Assembly (NCBI GenBank): GCA_002413325.1
Contig: DHWT01000018.1
Location: 1 to 33,471 of the forward strand
Direction of reading: 5' to 3'
From: Chitinophagaceae bacterium UBA5175
Lineage (GTDB): Bacteria; Bacteroidota; Bacteroidia; Chitinophagales; Chitinophagaceae
DNA length: 33,471 nucleotides
Shown here in pieces: positions 19,401 to 25,609 of this stretch. The notes below the pieces were generated by a model. That model saw nothing but the letters and a program-made list of their open reading frames with translations. It did not search any database and had not been told where the DNA came from. Made by a program: the position numbers and the translations under genes. Each line of letters begins with the position of its first letter. Positions within the stretch are counted from its first letter, which is position 1.

Positions 19401-20230
19401 CCAATGAAGTGATTGAATGGAAAAAGAATGATGAAATCGGGGGACTGATCCGGGAATACAATAAGATGGTGGCTAAACTGGATGAAAGTGCAACAGCCCT
19501 GGCAAAAAGCGAACGCGAAGGAGCCTGGCGTGAAATGGCCCGACAGGTTGCACATGAAATCAAAAATCCGCTGACACCCATGAAGCTGAGTATCCAGTAC
19601 CTGCTGAAGGCAAACAACAGCGGGGCACCCAATGTAAAAGAACTTACGGCCAGTGTGGCAAAAACCCTGGTTGAACAAATTGATCATCTTTCCAAAATCG
19701 CTTCTGATTTCAGCCAGTTCGCGCATATCGGCAACCCGCATAATGAAGTGCTGGATCTGCATGAATTACTGTCTTCCCTGACATCCCTGTACCGGACCAT
19801 GGAAAATGTATTGTTCAAATGGGTACCCGCACCGGGAAAAATACTGGTGAATGCCGATAAGACCCAGCTGAACCGGCTTTTTACCAACCTGCTCCAGAAT
19901 GCGCTGGAAGCCTGTCATGGCCAGGAGACCTGTGTGATCAGCCTCAGTGAGGAACTGAAGGACGACCAGATCCTGATCCGCATCAGTGATAACGGGGAGG
20001 GCATACCGGAACAGATGCGCAGTAAAATTTTTATACCCAACTTCACCACCAAATCCTCGGGAACAGGTCTTGGGCTTGCCATGAGCAAAACCATTGTGGA
20101 GCAGGCCAGGGGGAAAATATGGTTTGAGACGACAGAAAACGTCGGCACGACATTTTTTGTCGAATTACCGCGCTACCAGGAAAAGCCTTTCCCGGTCCTG
20201 CCGAATAAAGCGCTGTCTGATGAAGAATAA
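16430..20230 (+). CDS. giant polytopic sensor histidine kinase (NtrY-like core)
   Basis: A 1266-residue kinase starting at TTG, which overlaps the mazG TGA (TTGA). The next Met is about residue 68 and would delete the first membrane segment. Order: membrane segment (about 12-30); a periplasmic domain (31-210); a polytopic block of seven or more segments (about 212-485); a second extracytoplasmic domain (about 490-725); membrane segments near 730-750 and 775-795; a third sensor domain (about 800-940); a membrane segment (about 945-970); and HAMP. The HisKA domain has H1042 in AHEIKNPLTPMKLS, and the ATPase has NLLQNALEA (N1157), DNGEGIP (D1187) and GTGLGLAMSK. The H-box wording matches NtrY-type kinases. 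No response regulator is adjacent, so its partner is elsewhere. The signal is unknown; the size and triple sensing region suggest envelope stress or a membrane ligand. Confidence 0.92.
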   Translation: MISFLKNFLLRNSYLILAGLFLFISAFAINAYLSGNSTTRILRNSIESFLQERENDFQKLIRNELKIRRLSDKNYSLDELNDLMDKQYGILIYERNHPFSEHLTFWSDQSSILPDSFLLKPDGNYFANLSNGQYEIIKHSFNRMLPYPLTVIALIPVRWQYFISPENLKPAFVGYSSAENRVRITAGPSPFPVRDREGQTLFYLVKTESYHAAKYSFFLLLVVFTGVLLLLVVIHNMAHAIVEKYGRLPGISFLVITLLGCRIMTYYFPGIFHFRQYELFDPTIYSSNFILRSLGDLLINALLFSWIVLFIQQEISEYRIPVFRSFSKRALVVLATMSILVSTTFLFADIVQSLVADARISFNVTNAFSLTIYSVISFIILAALALSYFIFTRILLRLVRDYLEGNILIISIVVATIGLGILSFHTRPGLVELDIYVLIWLLCYLWLMIRNIITGLRFRLNISEIMFWLFIFSSSISVIIIFENRKIELEQRKSFADRLAEQIDPSSEKLVSMSLIYFENDLLQQEFDRFRNPVENHYLKDSLINNNFSAYLSKYDTKIYTYDSAEKPLYNQVSVSYDTLNTIFKLQGKPTTIPNLMYYEKAYDKFSYIYKRVIRDSSGRISGYLFVQAEPRSYKSEGLAPQLTQQRKEYLPEYSPVYSYAIYSGNELVSYYNNYPFPTRLNDSLLPRKDFVQRKNDGYDELWHPVSDDKVIVIAKKDTLLIEAITLFSYLFSAFLILVALFWISSVLIQTRLHWQQLKKFLQLNIRSQIQTTIIFVSLFLFLVIGVSTIFFLINRYNRNNQDRLSASLKVITGEIGNRLVSYAAAANISSPIKQMPREDLDRIVNNVAEIHNADINLYDVNGSLIVSSNPFIYTKGMLSDQMNPLAFYYMNRLNSIEFFNQEKMGGISFQSIYTPLRLEKGSATAYINLPSFNTEDELNDEISRFLVTIINLNVFIFLIAGIIAVFLTNRITTSFSLISEKMRQVNLSKTNEVIEWKKNDEIGGLIREYNKMVAKLDESATALAKSEREGAWREMARQVAHEIKNPLTPMKLSIQYLLKANNSGAPNVKELTASVAKTLVEQIDHLSKIASDFSQFAHIGNPHNEVLDLHELLSSLTSLYRTMENVLFKWVPAPGKILVNADKTQLNRLFTNLLQNALEACHGQETCVISLSEELKDDQILIRISDNGEGIPEQMRSKIFIPNFTTKSSGTGLGLAMSKTIVEQARGKIWFETTENVGTTFFVELPRYQEKPFPVLPNKALSDEE

Positions 20231-21257
20231 GATAGAAGTCATAGATTTTATAAAGGGATATTCCATGTTCTCTATCGTTATATTTCATTATTTCCAGAGC
20301 ATTCCCCTGTCCCCGGTGTTTTCGAAAGCGATCAATTTTGGCGGCACCGGTATTCATACCTTTATTTTTGCGTCCGGGTATGGATTGTTTTTATCCCACC
20401 TGCAGAAACCGCTTCCGTACCGGGAATTTTTGAAGAAGCGATTCACTAAAATCTATATTCCCTATATCCTTGTGGTTTCGGTTGTGGCGCTGATCTCCCT
20501 GTTTATTCCACTTTATAAAAATTCATGGAACCATTATTTCAGCCATGTATTTTTATATAAGATGTTCGATAATGATCTCATCGGCACATACGGCTACCAG
20601 TTATGGTTTATATCCACCATCATACAGTTTTACCTCTTATTCCCCCTGATTCTCCGGTTCAGGGAACGGATTCCGGGGAACGCATTTTTACTGGCCGGAT
20701 TGCTCATTAGCTGGGCTTGGGCTACTGCAATCCTGATATTACACAAGGAAGAATTCAGGAACTGGAATAGTTTTTTCCTGATGTACCTGTGGGAATTTAT
20801 GCTGGGTATGTATTGTGCAGAACGCTATCTGAAAAAAAAATACGAATTCTGGAAAATCCGGAAAATGAGGTTAATCGGGCTAACGATAGCCGGTGTCGGG
20901 ATTTACAGCCTGATGGCGTTGAAGTTTGGCGCTATCGGTAAAACCTTTAATGATTTACCCGGACTTTTCGGTTTCGGGGCATTGTGTATTTTTATTTATT
21001 CGCTGAATATAAAACCCGTTAACCGGTTTATACTTTTTACTGCAGGGCTTTCCTATTCCATTTTCCTCATTCACTTTTTAGTATTAAACCTGTTTCAGGC
21101 AGCCTGCCGGGCAATGGGGATATCCTGGTCATGGGTCATACTGATTCCGGTATTAACCTGTTGCTATCTGGCCGCTATACCCTTGCAAAGACTCTTCGGT
21201 CATTTGACCGGTATTTTCACCGCCCGTCTGCAAAACCGGCCGGTTTTGAATAAGTGA
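20220..21257 (+). CDS. acyltransferase 3 family membrane protein
   Basis: About 345 residues from the ATG at 20220, which overlaps the end of the kinase gene by 11 bases. The frame is open further upstream (from 20094), but that part reads through kinase coding sequence and is not family-like. The N-terminus IEVIDFIKGYSMFSIVIFHYF matches the acyltransferase 3 opening, with the conserved His in the first membrane segment. An Arg-containing segment follows (FLKKRFTKIYIPYILVVSV). About ten membrane segments follow. Such enzymes O-acylate surface glycans, lipids or peptidoglycan-linked sugars. Tight coupling to the sensor kinase suggests co-expression, but the substrate is unknown. The gene ends 41 bases from the convergent PolX gene with no evident terminator. 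Confidence 0.88.
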   Translation: MKNKIEVIDFIKGYSMFSIVIFHYFQSIPLSPVFSKAINFGGTGIHTFIFASGYGLFLSHLQKPLPYREFLKKRFTKIYIPYILVVSVVALISLFIPLYKNSWNHYFSHVFLYKMFDNDLIGTYGYQLWFISTIIQFYLLFPLILRFRERIPGNAFLLAGLLISWAWATAILILHKEEFRNWNSFFLMYLWEFMLGMYCAERYLKKKYEFWKIRKMRLIGLTIAGVGIYSLMALKFGAIGKTFNDLPGLFGFGALCIFIYSLNIKPVNRFILFTAGLSYSIFLIHFLVLNLFQAACRAMGISWSWVILIPVLTCCYLAAIPLQRLFGHLTGIFTARLQNRPVLNK

Positions 21258-21297
21258 GAAAGTACGTCGCCATTTCGCCGTGTGCTGTTTTCCCAAT

Positions 21298-22965
21298 TCA
21301 GGCTTTCCGTTTTGAAACAAATGCTTTCATCTGCTTCAAACTAAAGCTGCTTAAATTATGAGTGGCCGTGAGTCCGCCTTTCTGTGCTGCAAGTGTACCG
21401 TAATGAATATCGTGGTAACCGGCGATGGTATGAGCATCCGGATCAACAGATATCAGTACATTTTTTTCCAGGGCATATTGGATCCAGCGCCAGTCCATAT
21501 CCAGGCGGCGCGGATGGGCATTCAGTTCGATCACAACCTGATGGGTCGCACAGGCATCAATGAGCACCCGGTGGTCTACCGGATATCCGGCGCGGCTCAG
21601 TAGCAGGCGTCCCGTTGGGTGACCCAGGATTCTCGTATATGGGTTTTCGATGGCGGTGAGCAGACGGCTCATCGCTTTTTCTTCACTCATTTTTAAATTG
21701 GAATGAACCGAAGCAATCACCAGGTCGAATGTAGCTAGAACGGGGTCACTATAATCCAGCCGCCCGTCGTTGAGGATATCTGATTCTATACTTTTAAAAA
21801 TATGAAACGGGGCCAACCGGGCATTCAGTTCATCCACATAGTGATGTTGCTCGCGGACGCGGTCTTCTGAAAGTCCGTTTGCATAAAATGCCGATTTGCT
21901 GTGGTCACTGATCACGAGGTATTTAAAACCCTGTTCTATGCAGGCTTTGGCCATTTCTTCGATGTTATGCAGCCCGTCGCTCCAGTTACTGTGGCTGTGG
22001 ATGATTCCTTTTACATCCGAAAACTGAATAAGAGCGGGCAGGGGAGCCTTGCCGGCTTTACTGATCCACACCGGATCTTCCCGCAGGGGTGCGGGAATAA
22101 AATGAATCCCGGCCTGACGAAAAATCATTTCTTCCGAATCAGCTCCCGGAATGGTTTGATATGTTTCGGTCCATTTTTCCAGGAACGCTTCACTGCAGCT
22201 GGTTTCAAATAACCGGTAATAAAATGAATCAGGCGGAACAACCTCAAACTGCAGTTTCATGTTTTCACTGCCGGAAATGAGCAGCACGCCGGGTTTTTCT
22301 TCTTCCACCGTGAAGTTTTGCTCTTTAAAGAAACCGGTTAAATCCCCGGCAGGTACGCAGGTGATCCAGGAAGCCTGGTTTAGGATCTCGAGCTGGCGGC
22401 GGAATGCGCCACTCATAGCAATATGCTGACCAGGGAATGTTTCGCGGAGTTTTTTATGGATCGAAAGGACAAAACCTTCCACTTCAGCGAAGAGGTAACT
22501 TCCCTGGCTACGCAGGTAAAACGAAATTGTGTCGCGAATATTATTCTGTGTTTTCTCTCCGAAGCCCTTGTACAACATCAGCCGGTTTTCATTGCAGGCA
22601 TACATCAATTCGCCGATAGATTCGATTTCCATCTCCTTCCAGACTGTTGAAATCTTTTTTGGACCCAAACCCTTAATCCGGAGCATTTCGATGACCCCGG
22701 GCGGTGTTTTGCCGATTATTTCAAGAAGGGGGGGTAGTTCGCCGGTATCGAGTATCCCAATGATTTGTTTGCCAATACTGGGTCCGATACCCCGGATCGA
22801 TAATATTTTTTCACGGGGAATGGCACTGAGTTCTTCTGTTAACCGGTCGATGCTGAACGCTGCCGCGGCATAAGATTTTATTTTAAATGGGTTCTCTCCG
22901 TGGATGTCCATCAGTTTGGACAGGAGGGTAAAACTTTCCGCAATCACTTCGTTGGAAACAGCCAT
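21298..22965 (-). CDS. PolX-family protein: degenerate polymerase plus PHP phosphoesterase
   Basis: A 555-residue protein with the PolX layout. The helix-hairpin-helix 8-kDa-like and fingers region covers about 1-150 (IRGIGPSIGKQI, IKGLGPKKI). A palm-like region covers about 155-300 and the C-terminal PHP domain about 320-550. The PHP metal ligands look complete: H323-S-H325, SDHS, SIESDI, SVHS, GHPTGRLL, NAHPRRLD and DPDAH. The palm is abnormal: G186-AFRRQLEILNQASW aligns with the usual GxxRRxxExxxDxD, but Gln197 and Ser199 replace the two aspartates, and Gln239 stands where the third should be. Nucleotide addition is therefore unlikely. A 3'-5' exonuclease or other phosphoesterase role through PHP is inferred. 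It has its own candidate promoter at 22992-22999. Confidence 0.87.
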   Translation of the reverse strand: MAVSNEVIAESFTLLSKLMDIHGENPFKIKSYAAAAFSIDRLTEELSAIPREKILSIRGIGPSIGKQIIGILDTGELPPLLEIIGKTPPGVIEMLRIKGLGPKKISTVWKEMEIESIGELMYACNENRLMLYKGFGEKTQNNIRDTISFYLRSQGSYLFAEVEGFVLSIHKKLRETFPGQHIAMSGAFRRQLEILNQASWITCVPAGDLTGFFKEQNFTVEEEKPGVLLISGSENMKLQFEVVPPDSFYYRLFETSCSEAFLEKWTETYQTIPGADSEEMIFRQAGIHFIPAPLREDPVWISKAGKAPLPALIQFSDVKGIIHSHSNWSDGLHNIEEMAKACIEQGFKYLVISDHSKSAFYANGLSEDRVREQHHYVDELNARLAPFHIFKSIESDILNDGRLDYSDPVLATFDLVIASVHSNLKMSEEKAMSRLLTAIENPYTRILGHPTGRLLLSRAGYPVDHRVLIDACATHQVVIELNAHPRRLDMDWRWIQYALEKNVLISVDPDAHTIAGYHDIHYGTLAAQKGGLTATHNLSSFSLKQMKAFVSKRKA

Positions 22966-22991
22966 GGGCTTATGTTTGATGGGATGAAACC

Positions 22992-22999
22992 TAAAGGTA
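22992..22999 (-). promoter_or_regulatory. candidate -7 element for the PolX/PHP gene
   Basis: On the minus strand this reads TACCTTTA, seven of eight positions of TAnnTTTG. It lies 27 bases upstream of the PolX start and downstream of the terminator that closes the small Lys-rich gene. A dedicated promoter is expected there. Confidence 0.4.
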
Positions 23000-23010
23000 C
23001 TGAATCAAAA

Positions 23011-23034
23011 AGTCCCCCGGAGAAACCGGGGGAC
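23011..23034 (-). terminator. strong intrinsic terminator after the Lys-rich peptide gene
   Basis: Perfect 10-base stem AGTCCCCCGG / CCGGGGGACT with a 5-base loop. On the minus strand it is followed by TTTT. It lies 31 bases beyond the stop of the 32-codon gene and upstream of PolX, which shows that the short gene is a separate transcription unit rather than leader sequence. Confidence 0.88.
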
Positions 23035-23065
23035 TTTACTATTTTCAGCTAACGAATGAAGAAAA

Positions 23066-23164
23066 TTATTTCTTCTTTGCAGCTTTCTTAGCAGCCTTTT
23101 TCTTTGGAGCTGCTTTCTTTTTTGGAGCTGCTTTTTTCTTAGCGGCTTTTTTTGCTGTTGCCAT
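23066..23164 (-). CDS. 32-residue Lys/Ala/Pro-rich histone H1-like peptide
   Basis: A short ATG-to-TAA frame encoding 32 residues, MATAKKAAKKK followed by near-repeats of AAPKKK and AAKK. Composition is 16 Lys, 12 Ala, 2 Pro, one Thr and the initiator Met, with no acidic or aromatic residue. This is the character of histone H1/Hc1 tails and of short basic nucleoid-associated proteins annotated in some Bacteroidota, so DNA or RNA binding is likely. The codon mix (AAA and AAG; GCA, GCT and GCC) argues for coding rather than a simple nucleotide repeat. A strong terminator follows 31 bases on, and a long AT-rich inverted repeat separates it from rpmA. The call of a real gene is good; the exact role is inferred. 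Confidence 0.8.
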   Translation of the reverse strand: MATAKKAAKKKAAPKKKAAPKKKAAKKAAKKK

Positions 23165-23216
23165 TGTTTGTAGAATTTAAATGGTTAGTAAACTAATTTA
23201 CATAGTAAAAATATAA

Positions 23217-23262
23217 ATTCTTTAGAATTATCCAAAAGTTTTTTTGAATAATTCTAAAGAAT
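23217..23262. repeat. long AT-rich inverted repeat between rpmA and the Lys-rich gene
   Basis: Arms at 23217-23237 and 23242-23262: 15 perfect bases (ATTCTTTAGAATTAT and its complement), one mismatch, then five more pairs around a 4-base loop. Each arm is itself almost palindromic (ATTCTT/TAGAAT). It lies 20 bases past the rpmA stop and ends about 53 bases before the Lys-rich start. On the minus strand it is followed by TTATATTTTT. It could be an AU-rich terminator for rplU-rpmA, a protein-binding operator, or an RNA-stability element. Confidence 0.75.
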
Positions 23263-23282
23263 CACTACGTATTTGAAATTTA

Positions 23283-23549
23283 CTAAGCTTCGGCGGGCGC
23301 ATCTACGACATGAACAAAAGTTCTGTCGGCCTTTCCTTTTTTGAATTCAACAACCCCGTTCGTGAGCGCAAATAAAGTAAAGTCCCTGCCCACACCCACA
23401 TTTTTTCCGGGATGATATTCTGTTCCTCGCTGGCGGATGATGATGTTACCGGCAATGGCTGCCTGTCCGCCAAATATTTTAACACCGAGTCTTTTACTCT
23501 GCGAATCACGGCCGTTCTTTACACTGCCTTCGCCTTTTTTATGTGCCAT
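23283..23549 (-). CDS. rpmA: 50S ribosomal protein bL27
   Basis: An 88-residue protein with the unmistakable L27 sequence: MAHKKGEGSVKNGRDSQSKRLGVKIFGGQ at the start and an IIIRQRGTEYHPGKNVGVGRDFTLFAL core. It has no N-terminal cleavage extension of the Firmicutes type, so its N-terminus reaches the peptidyl-transferase centre directly, as in most Gram-negatives. It is the second gene of the conserved rplU-rpmA pair, 65 bases after rplU. That spacer holds a small GC hairpin (TCCGCC-AACC-GGCGGA, 23575-23590). Confidence 0.98.
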   Translation of the reverse strand: MAHKKGEGSVKNGRDSQSKRLGVKIFGGQAAIAGNIIIRQRGTEYHPGKNVGVGRDFTLFALTNGVVEFKKGKADRTFVHVVDAPAEA

Positions 23550-23614
23550 GAGAAGTTAATTTGAGAATTTGAGATCCGCCAACCGGCGGAGCGTGTTCCG
23601 GTTCAAAAATTTTA

Positions 23615-23917
23615 TTAAGCGATATCTGTCACTTTAATCTTGGTATAGTGGGTACGGTGACCGTGTTTTTTGCGGAAACCTTTCCTTCTGTTCATTTTGA
23701 ACGAGATCACTTTGTCGCCCTGGACATGGCCGAGAATTTCTGCCTTAACCACGCTTTTCACATCTTTTCCTGCGGCGAATTTACCGTCCGCGCTGGACAG
23801 CAATACATCGGAAAATTCCAACTGGTCGCCGGCGTTTCCTTCAACCCGGGGAACATATAATGTCTGGTCTTTCTGGACCCTGAACTGGCTGCCTGCGATT
23901 TGTACAACTGCGAACAT
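23615..23917 (-). CDS. rplU: 50S ribosomal protein bL21
   Basis: A 100-residue protein with L21 features: MFAVVQIAGSQFRVQKDQTLYVPRVEG at the start, the KSVVKAEILGHVQGDKVISFKMNRRKGFRKKHGHRTHYTKIKVTDI ending, and the KMNRRKGFRKKHGHR rRNA-binding loop. It assembles onto 23S rRNA in the large subunit. It is the first gene of rplU-rpmA, divergent from the GH3 gene, with an exact -7 promoter element 22 bases upstream. Confidence 0.98.
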   Translation of the reverse strand: MFAVVQIAGSQFRVQKDQTLYVPRVEGNAGDQLEFSDVLLSSADGKFAAGKDVKSVVKAEILGHVQGDKVISFKMNRRKGFRKKHGHRTHYTKIKVTDIA

Positions 23918-23938
23918 AACGATGCAATATTAGGGGTG

Positions 23939-23946
23939 CAAAGGTA
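23939..23946 (-). promoter_or_regulatory. -7 promoter element of rplU-rpmA
   Basis: Minus-strand TACCTTTG, an exact TAnnTTTG match, 22 bases before the rplU start. This gives a short leader. Confidence 0.6.
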
Positions 23947-24030
23947 AGGGGAATCAGGTTAATTTCGAAGGAATCCGTTAAAAATCTTCCCCGGCCCGAA
24001 CCTTCAGGCGCTGATATTACCTTTTATCTG

Positions 24031-24038
24031 TAGGTTTG
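24031..24038 (+). promoter_or_regulatory. -7 promoter element of the GH3 gene
   Basis: TAGGTTTG, an exact TAnnTTTG match, 23 bases before the GH3-family start and divergent from the rplU promoter. The -33 region shows only CTG near 24011, a weak match. Confidence 0.55.
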
Positions 24039-24061
24039 TTGTTCAATCGCCTGCCTAAAAC

Positions 24062-25558
24062 ATGAAGATCAAGTCGTTTTTAGCCAAGCCCTTCGCCTCA
24101 TATATATATAGGAGTATCCGTAAAGACATCGGTTCGGCCCTTGAGGACCAGGAAAATATCCTGAAAAACCTGCTGAAGGCCGGCTCAAAAACAGTTTTCG
24201 GGCGGGAACACCACCTGGAAGCGGTTAAAACCTATGAGGAATTCAGGGCGGCCGTACCGGTCCGGGATTACGAACAGCTGAAGCCCTATATCGACCTGAT
24301 CAAACAGGGGAAACACAATGTATTATGGCCAGGCCAGCCCGTTTATTTCGCCAAGACCTCCGGCACCACCAGCGGGATCAAATACATCCCCATTTCGAAG
24401 GATTCGATATCAAACCATATCAATACGGCCCGCAACGCCCTGCTATGTTATATGGCAGAAACCGGGAATTCCGGCTTTGCCAACGGGAAAATGATCTTTC
24501 TTTCCGGATCCCCGGAACTGGAGCGGATCGCGGGTATACCCACCGGCCGGCTGAGCGGTATCGTAAACCACCATATCCCGCATTATCTGCGCACCAACCA
24601 GCTGCCCAGTTATGAAACCAATTGTATCGAGGAATGGGAAACCAAACTCGATAAGATCGTGGAAGAGACGATCAGCCAGAATATGACGCTGATCAGCGGT
24701 ATCCCGCCCTGGGTGCAAATGTATTTCGACCGGCTCAATGCCGTTTCCGGAAAACGCATCAAGGATCTCTTCCCGAATTTCTCCGTACTCGTGCACGGCG
24801 GTGTCAATTTTGAGCCCTATAAAGCCCGCCTGCTGAACAGTATCGGCAAACCCATTGACACCATTGAAACCTACCCGGCATCAGAAGGCTTTTTTGCCTT
24901 CCAGGACAGCCGGAAGGAAGAAGGGCTGCTGCTGAATACCAGCAGCGGTATATTTTTCGAATTCATTCCGGCAGATGAAATATTTAAGGAAAATCCCACC
25001 CGCATTTCATTGAAAGACGTGAAGACCGGCATCAACTACGCCCTCATTATCAGTAATAATGCAGGCCTCTGGGGATATAATATCGGGGATACCATCCGGT
25101 TTTTAAGCACGGATCCCTTCCGTATCCTGGTGACCGGCCGCATCAAACATTTCATTTCTGCTTTCGGGGAACACGTAATCGGGGAGGAAGTGGAATATAG
25201 TCTCATGAAAGCCGCTAAGGAAGAAGGCGTGCAGATCAATGAGTTTACCGTGGCACCCTATATTAAAGGCCAGGGCGACGGCAAATCCTTTCATGAATGG
25301 TTTGTGGAATTTGAAAACCGGCCGGCCGACATGCATGCTTTTGCTAAAAAAGTGGACAGCAACCTGCGGGCGAAAAATATTTATTACGATGATCTGATTT
25401 CCGGCAATATTCTTGAACCCCTGCAAATTCACCCCGTTAAGAAAAACGGTTTTATCGATTATATGAAATCCATTGGTAAACTCGGCGGGCAGAATAAAGT
25501 GCCCAGGCTCAGCAATGACCGGAGTTTTGCCGAGCCGCTGGGAAAATACATGGACTGA
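24062..25558 (+). CDS. GH3 auxin-responsive promoter family (acyl-amido synthetase-like) protein
   Basis: The protein has 498 residues and belongs to the GH3 branch of adenylate-forming enzymes. Visible features are the phosphate-binding loop FAKTSGTTSGIKYIPIS (about 97-113), the central HGGVNFEPY and ETYPASEGFFAFQ blocks, the ATP-contact segment WGYNIGDTIRF, and the C-terminal hinge VTGRIKHFISAFGEHVIGEEVEYSLMKAA. In plants GH3 enzymes activate a carboxylic acid with ATP and join it to an amino acid. The bacterial homologues are mostly uncharacterised, so only adenylation followed by transfer is inferred. It is cytoplasmic. It precedes dxr by 51 bases, with a near-consensus -7 element (TAGTTTTA, 25587-25594) in between, so dxr may also have its own promoter. 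Confidence 0.9.
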   Translation: MKIKSFLAKPFASYIYRSIRKDIGSALEDQENILKNLLKAGSKTVFGREHHLEAVKTYEEFRAAVPVRDYEQLKPYIDLIKQGKHNVLWPGQPVYFAKTSGTTSGIKYIPISKDSISNHINTARNALLCYMAETGNSGFANGKMIFLSGSPELERIAGIPTGRLSGIVNHHIPHYLRTNQLPSYETNCIEEWETKLDKIVEETISQNMTLISGIPPWVQMYFDRLNAVSGKRIKDLFPNFSVLVHGGVNFEPYKARLLNSIGKPIDTIETYPASEGFFAFQDSRKEEGLLLNTSSGIFFEFIPADEIFKENPTRISLKDVKTGINYALIISNNAGLWGYNIGDTIRFLSTDPFRILVTGRIKHFISAFGEHVIGEEVEYSLMKAAKEEGVQINEFTVAPYIKGQGDGKSFHEWFVEFENRPADMHAFAKKVDSNLRAKNIYYDDLISGNILEPLQIHPVKKNGFIDYMKSIGKLGGQNKVPRLSNDRSFAEPLGKYMD

Positions 25559-25609
25559 TCTTTCCATTCCTCCAAACAGAATTCATTAGTTTTACCCTTC
25601 AACGCGGAC

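Noticed and set aside
18893..19762. 289-codon minus-strand open frame opposite the histidine kinase core
   Set aside because: It lies exactly across the HAMP/HisKA coding region, whose motifs are intact on the plus strand; it is a shadow.
20094..20219. Longer N-terminus for the acyltransferase
   Set aside because: These 42 codons are the kinase ATPase region read in another frame. The family-like sequence begins at the ATG at 20220.
23550..23614. Hairpin in the rplU-rpmA spacer as a terminator
   Set aside because: A 6-base stem without a following U-run, between two genes that are normally co-transcribed; more likely neutral or an RNA processing feature.
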